In this document: one piece after another, positions 18,084 through 26,914 of the stretch | Layout: every line of letters starts with the position of its first letter | Position numbering within the stretch: position 1 is the first letter of the stretch | From: Cupriavidus sp. D384 | GTDB taxonomy: Bacteria > Pseudomonadota > Gammaproteobacteria > Burkholderiales > Burkholderiaceae | Direction: 5' to 3' | Assembly (NCBI RefSeq): GCF_001652915.1 | Contig: NZ_BBQI01000012.1 | Span: 124,001-188,000, forward strand | Length of the DNA stretch: 64,000 bases | Position numbers and translations under genes: made by a program | The notes under the pieces: model-generated | Told to the model about the DNA's origin: nothing | Seen by the model: only the letters and a program-made list of their open reading frames with translations | Databases searched by the model: none

Positions 18084-18338
18084 TCAGCTATTTTGGGTGT
18101 CTTTCTCCGGCAACGGGCCGATAGGTCTCGCCAGCATGGTGGTTATCGCCCCGCTGACCTGCCAGCCGCCCATCTCCGTCTCGAAGACACCGTGGACGAG
18201 GCGATCAAGACAAATCATCTCGACGCCATCGGCTTCCAAGGTGCCAAGGATCTTGGCGACGGTCGTTCTGCGCGTGCCGCGCCGTTTGACCGTTGCCACA
18301 CCCTCGCCCAGAGAGATGCTGCACTCATTCGCTTTCAT
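18084..18338 (-). CDS. small hypothetical protein following the methylase-helicase gene
   Basis: An 84-residue soluble protein, start overlapping the stop of the large upstream gene as ATGA, with GGAGG in front. The sequence (GEGVATVKRRGTRRTTVAKIL) is basic at the N-terminus and may bind nucleic acid, but no family is recognised. Tight coupling suggests it works with the methylase-helicase protein. Confidence 0.65.
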   Translation of the reverse strand: MKANECSISLGEGVATVKRRGTRRTTVAKILGTLEADGVEMICLDRLVHGVFETEMGGWQVSGAITTMLARPIGPLPEKDTQNS

Positions 18339-21300
18339 GCTGCCTCCTTGAGCAGTTGACGTTGATCGTGGTTCTTGCGGCCGTGAAGCCCCGCCAGATC
18401 CTCCACAAAGGCATCGAGAAGCGTGTCCATATGCAGGAACGCCTCGTCTTCCAATTCCGGTGTCGCCCAGTCCAACCCGGCTTCCATGGCATCGCGTTTA
18501 TGCGCCACCATCTGGTCCTGGTAGACATCGATGCTTCCCGGCAGGTGGAAATAGATCACCTTCAGCTGCCCTTTCCGGTTCCATCGCAGAGCACGTCGCA
18601 TCGCCTGATACTCGATGCGCCACGTCCACGAGCGGTCGTAGAACAGCACGTAGTCGGCGTTGGGGAGGTTGTACCCTGCCCTGCCTGAGCCCTTCGTGCA
18701 CAGCAGCCCCGTGGCCGTGCCATTCACGAACCGCTTGTCCTTGTCGGCCACGCGCTTCGTAATTGGAATGCCCCCATGGAACGGCACCGTATCGACGCCA
18801 CGGGCCTTCAATTGCCCGGCGATCAGATCGATCACTCCGGGATTCTCGGCAAACAGGATGGCCTGCTTCCCTTCCGCGGCGATCGCTTCCAACCGGTCAA
18901 TCGCGGCCCGCTGCTTGCTGGTCAACTGCCCCAGCGCTCCGACGCCGTCTACCCCATGCTGCGGGTAGTTGGCCGCGAAGTGCACGGCGCGAATCCGCGC
19001 CAGAATCGCGATCAGGTTGTTCGAGCGTCCGTCGGTTCGACGGATCTCCCGATACCAGTCCGCGAACTCGTCGGCTGTGCGCAAATACAGGGATAGGTGC
19101 GACGGGTCCCAGTCCGTCTCAACCACCTCGACTGCCGGCGGATCAATCTGGATGTACCTGGCCACGTCGGGCTCGCAAACCAGCCGGCGCTTGACGTGGG
19201 GTGCCAGCATCTGGCGATATAGCGGCAGGTTCCCGATCTTGGGCACCTCCCGTTTCGCGCCGTCTTGCAGGCTTTCCGCAAACTCCCAGGTCACCCATTC
19301 CAGGACAACAAAGTCATCCCGGAACCGGTCCACCCCGCGCTGCGCAAACTGCGCGGTGGCGAGCCACTGCGGTTCCAGATGGCCGCGACGGTAGCCATAG
19401 GGCTGGGCCGCCGTGCCATCGCCTCCCGTGAACGCGATCAGACCGAACACGTCCCGCGGGTAGTTGGCTATCGGACTGCCGGTCAGGATGTAGCGACGCC
19501 GTGCCGAAAGCTGCCAGAGCGCGCGGCTCTGGTCGCTGTTCGGGTTGGACAACCGCTCTCCTTCGTCGGCGACCAAAAGCCCGATGCGGCGTCGCAACCG
19601 ATGGGCATAGGTCACCCGCTTGGAGGCATTGCGGCAAACCGGCATGCGAAGGCGCTCGTAGGCAATGAGATTGATCTGCCCCAGTTCGCCCAGGCTTTCC
19701 GGCGAGTCGATGACCTTGACGGCATCGGCTGGCAGGATCTGCGCCAGCTCCGCGCGCATTTCCGGCACCAACCGCGCCTCGACAACGATGAGCCCATGCT
19801 TGACCCCGGACAACAGGATCAAGGCCGCGGCGAGCCGCGACTTGCCGCACCCCTGTTCCCAGGCGGCTACGGCGCCGCACGGCTTTTGCAGCAACTCCAC
19901 CAGATCATCCTGCTGGAATTCCCAGTTCAGCCAACGGTCAATACCGAGCGCCTGCATGCGCCGTCGCAGTGCGAGTGCCTGGCCTGGCCACCGGACCGCG
20001 AGGCCTTCGTGCACGGTCTCCCATGTCTGCGCCGATCGGCTCACGGCAAACCTGCTCATGAGCTCGTCGAGCGTCAACGCGAACTCGGCGCCGCCGGCCT
20101 GAAACGCATAACGGCCGTCAGGCTGGCGGGCGAATGCTACCGTCTCGCCAGCCTTGATCACTGGGCTGCCCCATTTCAACGGATCCACGACATGGCTTTT
20201 GAGGGCCACGCCGGAGATCGCGTCCGCCGCATTGACACCAGTCGTCCAGACCGTATGCCGCAGGGCAGTGGCCTGGCGCACGCTGCGCCGAATCCGCTTC
20301 CCGAAATGTTCCAGGAACCCCGGCGCCAGTTGCGGCACGCCGCCGGCATCGCGAATCAGCCGAAGCAGCCCATCCAGCGCCGCCATCGGGTCATCCTGCA
20401 CCAGATAGGCTTCGAGATCGAGGCGTCCACTGCCGGCGTAGCGCATGCCGTTGGGCAACCGCTGTCCGTCCATCGGTACGATTCGACTATCGAGCACCCG
20501 GTTAAGCACCATCGCCTCGACGAAACCACACTCGAACCCGAGGACAATTCTGCGGCCGTCATGGGCAACGCGTACCCGTTTCTGCGAGGTCACCGGCCGC
20601 GTGATCGCCGGTCCGGCGTCGTCCAACACCTGATGGTTCAGGCGCGGCTCATGGAAATACCGATCGTCTACGTTCAGATCCAGCGTCGGCAGCGGTACGG
20701 AGAAGTCGCCATGGGATTGGCGTACGACCCTTCCCGTGCGGTAGCGACCGAATACGGCAATGGACGTGTGAACCGTGGCGCCCTCCTCCCGGAAAGCGGA
20801 CACCGGCAGATCGAAGATGCCGACCACGCGGCGCGCCGCCGTGCTATGCGCATCCCGGTGGTCCAGGACGCCCACAAACCGGTCGACAAAGGACGTCGGC
20901 AGCAGCGCCACCACAACTTGTGCCGCCTCAAGCGCCTGGGCCAGCGCGTACTCATGGCTGAGAGCGCTGGTGTTCGGCCCGAACCGGCCCCATGTGGTGC
21001 AACCGAAAGCCTGCAGGTGGGGCGATTCGAGGTGGATCGAGAACGGCGGATTGATAACGGCCACATCGAAATGACGCGGCTGGATCTCCTCCATCCCACC
21101 CTGGCGGAAGCTGCCCTCAAAGCCAGCTGCCTCAACGGCTTGCTGAACGGCTGCGATCGCCGGTTCGTGCACGTCGACGCCATAAATGGCGTGTAGCGCA
21201 GGATCGGCAAACTGCAGGAGCCGCGCCGACCCAACGGAATTGTCCAGCACCGCGACCTTACGGCCGGGGCGCCAGCCCTCCACGACGCCCCACATCAGGC

Positions 21301-21436
21301 GGGCAATCGCATCGGGCGTGAAGAACTGGGAAAGATGCCGCTGACGCGCGGCGTGCAGTTCACCCATGTGGGCGATCTTGTCCGCCTGCGAACCGAGGCT
21401 GACGATGGCCCGCAAGGGCTCGTACCAATGAGTCAT
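18335..21436 (-). CDS. N6-adenine DNA methylase-SNF2 helicase fusion (DarB-like anti-restriction candidate)
   Basis: A 1033-residue two-part protein. The N-terminal half is a gamma-type N6-adenine methyltransferase: SQFFTP at residues 36-41, a degenerate motif I (LDNSVGSA, 64-71) and the catalytic NPPF at 129-132. The C-terminal half is a superfamily 2 helicase/ATPase: Walker A QGCGKS at about 528-533, a DEGE box in LLVADEGERL, LTGSPIANYP and a SNF2-type second lobe (HGGIP, RAGYNL, MRRALRWNRKGQ). No nuclease motif is visible, so it is not an obvious type ISP restriction enzyme. Methylase-helicase proteins such as P1 DarB protect incoming DNA from type I restriction; that role fits a mobile element but is inference. 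Confidence 0.85.
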   Translation of the reverse strand: MTHWYEPLRAIVSLGSQADKIAHMGELHAARQRHLSQFFTPDAIARLMWGVVEGWRPGRKVAVLDNSVGSARLLQFADPALHAIYGVDVHEPAIAAVQQAVEAAGFEGSFRQGGMEEIQPRHFDVAVINPPFSIHLESPHLQAFGCTTWGRFGPNTSALSHEYALAQALEAAQVVVALLPTSFVDRFVGVLDHRDAHSTAARRVVGIFDLPVSAFREEGATVHTSIAVFGRYRTGRVVRQSHGDFSVPLPTLDLNVDDRYFHEPRLNHQVLDDAGPAITRPVTSQKRVRVAHDGRRIVLGFECGFVEAMVLNRVLDSRIVPMDGQRLPNGMRYAGSGRLDLEAYLVQDDPMAALDGLLRLIRDAGGVPQLAPGFLEHFGKRIRRSVRQATALRHTVWTTGVNAADAISGVALKSHVVDPLKWGSPVIKAGETVAFARQPDGRYAFQAGGAEFALTLDELMSRFAVSRSAQTWETVHEGLAVRWPGQALALRRRMQALGIDRWLNWEFQQDDLVELLQKPCGAVAAWEQGCGKSRLAAALILLSGVKHGLIVVEARLVPEMRAELAQILPADAVKVIDSPESLGELGQINLIAYERLRMPVCRNASKRVTYAHRLRRRIGLLVADEGERLSNPNSDQSRALWQLSARRRYILTGSPIANYPRDVFGLIAFTGGDGTAAQPYGYRRGHLEPQWLATAQFAQRGVDRFRDDFVVLEWVTWEFAESLQDGAKREVPKIGNLPLYRQMLAPHVKRRLVCEPDVARYIQIDPPAVEVVETDWDPSHLSLYLRTADEFADWYREIRRTDGRSNNLIAILARIRAVHFAANYPQHGVDGVGALGQLTSKQRAAIDRLEAIAAEGKQAILFAENPGVIDLIAGQLKARGVDTVPFHGGIPITKRVADKDKRFVNGTATGLLCTKGSGRAGYNLPNADYVLFYDRSWTWRIEYQAMRRALRWNRKGQLKVIYFHLPGSIDVYQDQMVAHKRDAMEAGLDWATPELEDEAFLHMDTLLDAFVEDLAGLHGRKNHDQRQLLKEAA

Positions 21437-21450
21437 ATAGGATTCCAGAA

Positions 21451-21477
21451 AAGAAAAAGCCCCGTCGATGACGGGGC
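21451..21477 (-). terminator. leftward terminator inside the accessory operon
   Basis: On the minus strand GCCCCGTC-ATC-GACGGGGC is followed by TTTTTCTTTT. It lies between the paralogue gene at 21499 and the methylase-helicase gene, so the latter may be partly uncoupled from upstream transcription. Confidence 0.75.
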
Positions 21478-21498
21478 AAGGGAAAGGCGCCAGGCTGC

Positions 21499-22254
21499 TT
21501 ATGCGGCAGCTGGCTCAGATAGATGCTGGGCGACGAACGCCAGGAGGCGCTCGCCAAGAGCCGCGGAGAACCGCAATTCCCAGTACTCGTTGTATTGCAG
21601 GACATCCAGCCCGGGGAACGTCCGCCGTTGCTGGGGACCGAACGCTTCACCGTGGTCGAATTGCCGCAAGCATCCTGCCAGCGCCGGCTCACCCGCGTCT
21701 TGCGCAAACGCAGCGAGCGCGAGCAATGCTGCGCGGACTTCGGCGTGCGCCTCCACCGCTATGCGCCGCATCGGACGCACCGCAGTCGCCACCGACGGCG
21801 CCTTGAGCCGCAAGCGCGTGACCTTGGTAAAGCGCCGGACCGCATTGGGCAAATCCAGTTGCAGCGAGGCGGCGAGCGTCTCGGCCATCTGACGGCATGC
21901 CAGCGCCCGCCCGCAGTGTTCGTACCGCTCAGCGAGCACCCGCCAGTACCGGTCCAGATCCGGCGTTTCTCCTGCACGGATAGCTTCCCAGATGTTCGGG
22001 TAGCCGTTGACCGGGATGCGGGTCTCGTCGATGCTGACCGGCGCCCCGGCGATGCCAAACTCGTTGCTCGCCCGATCGATCAGGCTTGCCACCAGGCGGC
22101 GTAGGAAACGACGAAACTCGCCGGGATGGTCAACATGCAACGGCACGACCACGGCCTTGGCGCCCACCTGCGCTGCCAGCGCGCTAACCCGTGCAAACGC
22201 GTCAGCGGAGGCCACCTGCGCTGCACGGAACGCCTCTACAAGCGCGTTGTACAT
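21499..22254 (-). CDS. hypothetical protein, paralogue of the next gene upstream
   Basis: A 251-residue protein starting MYNALVEAFRAAQ. The start overlaps the upstream stop as TGATG. It is paralogous to the 263-residue protein at 22254-23045: both begin MYN, have a central ATAVR or RSSRRR-type basic patch and end with PGLD-N-WE-F. The C-terminal pattern loosely recalls DUF4942 proteins of conjugative elements, but I cannot confirm this. Probably soluble, acting with the methylase-helicase system. Confidence 0.7.
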   Translation of the reverse strand: MYNALVEAFRAAQVASADAFARVSALAAQVGAKAVVVPLHVDHPGEFRRFLRRLVASLIDRASNEFGIAGAPVSIDETRIPVNGYPNIWEAIRAGETPDLDRYWRVLAERYEHCGRALACRQMAETLAASLQLDLPNAVRRFTKVTRLRLKAPSVATAVRPMRRIAVEAHAEVRAALLALAAFAQDAGEPALAGCLRQFDHGEAFGPQQRRTFPGLDVLQYNEYWELRFSAALGERLLAFVAQHLSEPAAA

Positions 22255-23045
22255 CAGTGCCGCTCCTGCATGGCTTCCTGGCCGTACTCGCCAATGAACA
22301 GCATCAGCGCCTCCGCCAGCTCGTTGCAGAACTTGAACTCCCACTTGTCGTTGAACAGGGTAATGTCCAGGCCCGGCATGGCGATCTTCTCGCGCGAGAC
22401 GTACTCCAGCTCGTACAGGTTGATGCCTGTAAGCTGCTTCGCGAGCAGCGCATTACCCGCTTTGCCCGCGAAAGTGGCGAGACCCATCAGGCAATCTGCC
22501 GTTGGCTGCGTGCTGTGATACCCCACCCTGCGCCGGCTCGACCTGTAGGACGTCTCGGTATAGACCGGCTTCTTGAGCACCACGCCGGCCGCCGTGCGCT
22601 TTACCTCGGCATTGCGATGCAGGCCAAAGTTGCGCACGATCCGCGACGCGGCCTGACGGTAGGCCGTTGCCGCCCCGCCATCACCTTTGTAGAAGGCGGT
22701 GAGCGACGCCCAGAGCTTGTCGAGATCTGGAATCTCGCCCTTCCTCAGTGCTTCGTGGATATCCAGGCCGGCACGCTCGTACTCGGCGCTATTCTCGATA
22801 TCGAGCCGTGCGCCCAAGGGAGCAAACTCCCTACGGGCCCGGCTGACGATGTTACTGGCCAAAGATTGGCAGAACTTCTCGAGTTCGTTCTCTTGCCGGT
22901 ACGCCGAACGCACGCCTACGGCGAAAAACGGTTCGTCGGTGCCGGTGCCGGCGAGCATGTCGCGCTCGAAGTTGGCGGCGTCCTGATAGGCCTGACGGGC
23001 CGCTTGCTGTGCGGCAATGAACTTTTCGATGATTTGGTTGTACAT
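22254..23045 (-). CDS. hypothetical protein, paralogue of the next gene downstream
   Basis: A 263-residue soluble protein with a helical N-terminus (MYNQIIEKFIAAQQAARQAY). The C-terminal module contains INLYELEYVS, MPGLDITLFND and WEFKF. Homology to the 251-residue neighbour extends over the whole length. The two genes are translationally coupled, which suggests a hetero-oligomer. Possible distant relation to DUF4942; no catalytic motif seen. Confidence 0.7.
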   Translation of the reverse strand: MYNQIIEKFIAAQQAARQAYQDAANFERDMLAGTGTDEPFFAVGVRSAYRQENELEKFCQSLASNIVSRARREFAPLGARLDIENSAEYERAGLDIHEALRKGEIPDLDKLWASLTAFYKGDGGAATAYRQAASRIVRNFGLHRNAEVKRTAAGVVLKKPVYTETSYRSSRRRVGYHSTQPTADCLMGLATFAGKAGNALLAKQLTGINLYELEYVSREKIAMPGLDITLFNDKWEFKFCNELAEALMLFIGEYGQEAMQERH

Positions 23046-23131
23046 GACGGTCTCGATAATGGGGAGACCGCCCCGTCGGGAAGGTCTCCCGAGGGGAATG
23101 GAATGGAACTGCCGGAACTACGCCGCGCCGG

Positions 23132-23362
23132 CTACACGGCCAAGTCCAGCCAGTGTTGCGCAGACTGCCGGCTCACATCGGCCGCCGCTTCCTGGCGGAC
23201 AGTTGCCTTGCCGCCATCCGGCAGCGTCTTGAGATCGGCATCATCAACACCTTCGACGTCGTGATCAACGATCACCACGTTCACATGGCCGTCGGTCTCG
23301 ATGAACGGGATCGTGCCACCGGCAAGATGGACGATAACCGTGGTCTTCCTAATGGTGTTCAT
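23132..23362 (-). CDS. small hypothetical protein
   Basis: A 76-residue protein (MNTIRKTTVIVHLAGG) with a beta-rich first half and an acidic middle (VIVDHDVEGVDDADLKTL). GAGGGCGG precedes ATG and it begins eight bases after the upstream stop. No family recognised. Confidence 0.6.
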   Translation of the reverse strand: MNTIRKTTVIVHLAGGTIPFIETDGHVNVVIVDHDVEGVDDADLKTLPDGGKATVRQEAAADVSRQSAQHWLDLAV

Positions 23363-23370
23363 GGCCGCCC

Positions 23371-23856
23371 TCAGTGGATCGAGATTGCGCGGCCTGCCGG
23401 CATGGGCATAAAGCCCATGGCCCACCAGATCGCAGCGGGATGGTCCGGAAAGTCCGGAATCTCGTTGCGCTGGAAGATGTCCGGCACCAGCGCAATCGCC
23501 GATGGGCGAGCCTGGACGGTCTCCCACCAGTGTCGCTGCAGTCGCAGCCAGGTGAGTTCTGCACGAGCGATGTGATCCCATTCGGAGGGCAGCTTCGATT
23601 CGTCGAAGAGGTCGGCCCCTTTCGCGGTCATGATGGCCACCACCTCGTGGTAGCGGCCGAGCTCGTGCGCAAAGCCGCGGCGCTCGAATCGTAGGATTGC
23701 GGGGTCGGGATAGCCGAAAATGCGCTGCAACTGTCGAATGTAGACCGCGCACTCGCGGCGCGATCGCTTGCTGTAATCGTCGTGGCCGACTTGCGCGCAG
23801 GATTCCTCAGCGGGAACTGGCCCGACTTCGATGTCGATTGTCTTGGTGTGGAACAT
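23371..23856 (-). CDS. hypothetical protein, related to the product at 24317-24841
   Basis: A 161-residue soluble protein. Its core (RRECAVYIRQLQRIF, ILRFERRGF, YHEVVAIM, DLFDESKLPSEWDHIA) aligns with the 174-residue protein encoded upstream (VLRFEVRAN, VYDVVAIV, VWFSEDAVPSRWDYVA). This makes a second paralogous pair in the same operon. No known domain; a tryptophan-rich C-terminus (HWWETVQARP, AIWWAMGFMPMP) is notable. Confidence 0.7.
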   Translation of the reverse strand: MFHTKTIDIEVGPVPAEESCAQVGHDDYSKRSRRECAVYIRQLQRIFGYPDPAILRFERRGFAHELGRYHEVVAIMTAKGADLFDESKLPSEWDHIARAELTWLRLQRHWWETVQARPSAIALVPDIFQRNEIPDFPDHPAAIWWAMGFMPMPAGRAISIH

Positions 23857-23954
23857 AGCGTTTCCTTAATGGACACGGGAAACGCCCCACCGGGACGCTT
23901 CCCGGATGGGTATGGATGACCGCGGCAGCCCGTGAAGGCTGCGCGCGGCGATGG

Positions 23955-24158
23955 TCAGGCCGGCTGGCCCGACAGATGCGAGAACCTGGCAAGGACCCAC
24001 AAAACGACCACCGCCAGGGCGGCAATCATCAGTGTGAACAGCTGCAGGTACAGCAGCGCAATGCTTCCCGTCGTGACGATGAAGAACAGCGCCGTGAAAA
24101 GAATCACGACCAGTGCAACGATGGCACCGGCAGTTTCAGGGGCGTCAATGTGAGACAT
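23955..24158 (-). CDS. small membrane protein, two transmembrane helices
   Basis: A 67-residue protein beginning MSHIDAPETAG, with two hydrophobic stretches (IVALVVILFTALFFIV and LYLQLFTLMIAALAVVVLWVL). The start is supported by TTTGGAG upstream. Inner-membrane location predicted; function unknown. Confidence 0.65.
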   Translation of the reverse strand: MSHIDAPETAGAIVALVVILFTALFFIVTTGSIALLYLQLFTLMIAALAVVVLWVLARFSHLSGQPA

Positions 24159-24316
24159 GATGGCTCCAAAGAAATGGGAGCCATGACCCATGGGGGACAT
24201 AGCCCCGATGGGTGAAAGAAGAAGATGGCCGGTACGCCGGCGAGGTCGATGCGCAGAAGCGCGGAGAATCCGACGAATCTTACCTCGCCTCTGTGCGACG
24301 TACAAGAAGAGGACGC

Positions 24317-24841
24317 CTAGCGCTTCACGGCCGCTTCGCGGGCACGGCGGTTCGCCTCGCGCAGGCGATTGACAACGGCCCAACGGCGCTGCTCCACCTC
24401 TTCGGGGTTCTCCAAATTGGAATAGTCCTGCACCGGTCCATCGCCGACAAACGGCACGTAATCGTCCGGAAGCCTGCCTTCGGCTTTAGCCTTCTCGCGC
24501 TGCAGCCGACCCAGCCCGTCACTGCTCTCCGTAATGGCGACGTAGTCCCAGCGCGACGGGACGGCATCTTCGGAGAACCAGACCTCGCCTACGCCCTGCC
24601 CCACGATAGCCACCACATCGTAGACGCTCCCCACGGCGGAGGGGTTCGCCCGCACCTCAAACCGAAGAACCTCTGGCCTCGGGTTCCAGAAAACACGGTC
24701 CAGGTAGCGCTTGAATATGAACGCGTCCAGCCGCGCGATCTCGCCATACTGCGGCTCGCCTGGGGCGATGAACTGCGGCTCGTTCTTCGGGCGGGTGCCG
24801 AGTGATACCTCGCGAGCAATTGGTGTAGTGGCTTGAGACAT
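24317..24841 (-). CDS. hypothetical protein, related to the product at 23371-23856
   Basis: A 174-residue soluble protein, first gene of the leftward accessory operon. Its central segment is homologous to the 161-residue downstream protein, as described there; the C-terminus is charged and helical (EEVEQRRWAVVNRLREANRR). The ATG at 24841 is chosen because the longer frame is not protein-like, though no strong ribosome site is present. Confidence 0.7.
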   Translation of the reverse strand: MSQATTPIAREVSLGTRPKNEPQFIAPGEPQYGEIARLDAFIFKRYLDRVFWNPRPEVLRFEVRANPSAVGSVYDVVAIVGQGVGEVWFSEDAVPSRWDYVAITESSDGLGRLQREKAKAEGRLPDDYVPFVGDGPVQDYSNLENPEEVEQRRWAVVNRLREANRRAREAAVKR

Positions 24842-24943
24842 GGGTTTTTGGTGAAAGGCGCGCGAAATTCTATCTCTTTCGAAGCCTACGCCCGGATTTC
24901 TGCCTCGAAAATGATTGACGGCGAACTTCGCCCGCCGGCCGCC

Positions 24944-24970
24944 TTGACTTTGACGCAGGGCCGGTATCTT
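24944..24970 (+). promoter_or_regulatory. element-type promoter P1, CTTGACT-N15-TATCTT
   Basis: TTGACT at 24944-24949, 15-base spacer, TATCTT at 24965-24970, then GG. It lies 30 bases before the first gene of the helicase operon. It belongs to a set of matching sequences at 28476, 32030, 37042, 43447 and 46966. Confidence 0.6.
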
Positions 24971-24999
24971 GGTCTTAGACCATTCCATACCTTGCTGCC

Positions 25000-25449
25000 A
25001 TGCGATTTACCCGATTCGGACGACACCACCCCGTCGATTTCAATGCCCGCCGTCAGGCCGCCTTCGCCCGCAAGCAGCAGAGTGAGCGCGATCGGTATCC
25101 GCTCTTTGCGGAACATGTTGCGGCCGAGCAGCATTCCGCGCAGGAAGAACTGACGCGCCGCCAGCGCCGATCGGATCGCCTCGAGGCCACTACGCGCTGT
25201 ATGCAGGCTCGCCTCTGGCGGCAAAAGCGCGCCGTCTACTTCTCCCTGAGCGCAGAGCTGCGGGCTGAAGTCCGGGCCAAGTGGCTCGCATGGACTGGGC
25301 CCACCACCGCGTTCTACTTTGCCTACATCGTGGACAACGCCAGTGGCGAGGCCGCACGACGCGCCGAGGTGTCCCGCGCCCATTCACTGGAAATCCGACG
25401 CCGCGTTCTCGCGAGCATGCCAGAACAAACCGCGCTGGAGATGCCATGA
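25000..25449 (+). CDS. hypothetical protein, first gene of the helicase operon
   Basis: A 149-residue, arginine- and alanine-rich helical protein (FNARRQAAFARKQQ, EELTRRQRRSDRLEATTR). It probably binds nucleic acid or forms a coiled coil. Its stop overlaps the start of the helicase gene as ATGA, so the two are co-translated. No family recognised. Confidence 0.65.
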   Translation: MRFTRFGRHHPVDFNARRQAAFARKQQSERDRYPLFAEHVAAEQHSAQEELTRRQRRSDRLEATTRCMQARLWRQKRAVYFSLSAELRAEVRAKWLAWTGPTTAFYFAYIVDNASGEAARRAEVSRAHSLEIRRRVLASMPEQTALEMP

Positions 25450-26906
25450 CGCCCACCGTTGAACAGGAGCAGGTCGTTGAAGCGGTCCGGGCGGGCGGAC
25501 CGGTCAAAGTCAAGGCATACGCCGGGGCCGGCAAGACTTCGACCCTTCGCATGGCCGCAGAGGCTCGCGGCCGCGCGCGCGGGCTCTACCTGGCGTTCAA
25601 CAAGGAAATCGCCAACGAGGCGGCCCGCAAGTTTCCGCAGAATACCCGCTGCCGCACGGTCCACTCCCTGGCTTACGGCGGCACCAGCCCCGAAATCACG
25701 CGCAAGCTCAGGAATCCTGTGGAGCCGCCGCATCAGCTCGCAATGCGGTACGGGTTCGGGAAGCTGCGCTTGCCCACAACGATTGGCAAAGATCTTGAAC
25801 TGAGTCCCAGCAAGGTCGCCCGGATGGTAATGGATGGCGCGGCTCGCTTCTGCCGCTCCGCTCAGGCAGAACCGCTTGCGTGGCATATCCCGGTGGACGC
25901 CATCGTAAAGGAAGAGGAAGCCGAGCATCTGCGCCAATCGCTTCTGCCGTCGGTCAAGCGGCTCTGGTCCGAATACCTGGACCCTGCCGCCCCGTCAGCC
26001 ATTGCACACGATGTATATGTAAAGGTCTGGCAAAGCAGTCGCCCCCGTATCGGTGCGGATTTCATCCTGTTCGACGAAGCGCAAGATGCCGATGGCCTCA
26101 TGCTCTCAGTGCTGCGCGGCCAGCAATGCCAGGTCATCTACGTCGGCGACCCTTATCAGCAGATCTACGAGTGGCGCGGCGCAGTCAATGCCATGGACCA
26201 TATCCGCGCGCCGGAGTACGCTCTCACCGAGTCCTTCCGTTTCGGTCCCGCCATCGCGCAACTGGCCAGTCGTGTTCTTGCGCTGATGGACGAAGACACG
26301 CCCGTGCGCGGCCAGGACCATGTGGCCTCTCGCGTCCTGCACGAGCCGATTCCAGGTCAGGATCGCTTTGACGCCATCCTTTGCCGCAAGAATGCCACGG
26401 TCCTGACCCACCTGGCCCGGGGCATCGGCCGAGGCGACCGGGTCGCGGTCCGCGCCAACGTCGACGAACTCCGGGCCTTCGCGGACGGGGCCGAGCAGCT
26501 CATGCGCGGCCAGCGCGTCGGCTTTCCGGCCACGCTTGCCCTTTTCGAGACCTGGGAAGAGGTGCAGGAGTACGCGGAGTCATTCGCGGGCCGGGATCTC
26601 AAGCCGCTCGTCTCGCTGATCGACAACGAGGGGGTGGACTACTTGCGGCTGATCCTCACCCGCGTATCCCCCGAGGACGAGGCCGACTACATCGTTTCGA
26701 CGGTCCACCGTGCCAAAGGGCTTGAGTGGGATCGGGTGCAGCTCGCCGGCGACTTCAAATTCAAGAATGGCGACGACGGGAAGCTGACCATGGCGGCCGA
26801 AGAGATGCGGCTGCTCTATGTCGCGATGACGCGCGCCAAGCACGCGCTTGACGTGAGCGAGGTCCGCCGCGACCTGTACACCATGTTCCGGGATGCCGGC
26901 GTCTAG
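25446..26906 (+). CDS. UvrD/Rep-like superfamily 1 helicase, compact
   Basis: A 486-residue ATP-dependent helicase. Motifs in order: YAGAGKTS (Walker A, about 24-31), LAFNKE, FDEAQDADG (Walker B), YVGDPYQQIYEWRGA (motif III), TVHRAKGLEWDRV (motif V) and LLYVAMTRAKHAL (motif VI). It is far shorter than UvrD and lacks a nuclease domain, resembling stand-alone helicases of plasmids and integrative elements. The start at 25446 is set by the ATGA overlap with the preceding gene. Likely role: DNA processing during transfer or repair. Confidence 0.9.
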   Translation: MTPTVEQEQVVEAVRAGGPVKVKAYAGAGKTSTLRMAAEARGRARGLYLAFNKEIANEAARKFPQNTRCRTVHSLAYGGTSPEITRKLRNPVEPPHQLAMRYGFGKLRLPTTIGKDLELSPSKVARMVMDGAARFCRSAQAEPLAWHIPVDAIVKEEEAEHLRQSLLPSVKRLWSEYLDPAAPSAIAHDVYVKVWQSSRPRIGADFILFDEAQDADGLMLSVLRGQQCQVIYVGDPYQQIYEWRGAVNAMDHIRAPEYALTESFRFGPAIAQLASRVLALMDEDTPVRGQDHVASRVLHEPIPGQDRFDAILCRKNATVLTHLARGIGRGDRVAVRANVDELRAFADGAEQLMRGQRVGFPATLALFETWEEVQEYAESFAGRDLKPLVSLIDNEGVDYLRLILTRVSPEDEADYIVSTVHRAKGLEWDRVQLAGDFKFKNGDDGKLTMAAEEMRLLYVAMTRAKHALDVSEVRRDLYTMFRDAGV

Positions 26907-26914
26907 GAGGACAT

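Noticed and set aside
19265..21196. Long rightward open frame of 643 codons
   Set aside because: Antisense to the methylase-helicase gene, whose motifs are unambiguous.
18335..21436. Type ISP or type I restriction enzyme
   Set aside because: Methylase and helicase parts are present but no nuclease motif could be found, so only a modification or anti-restriction role is proposed.
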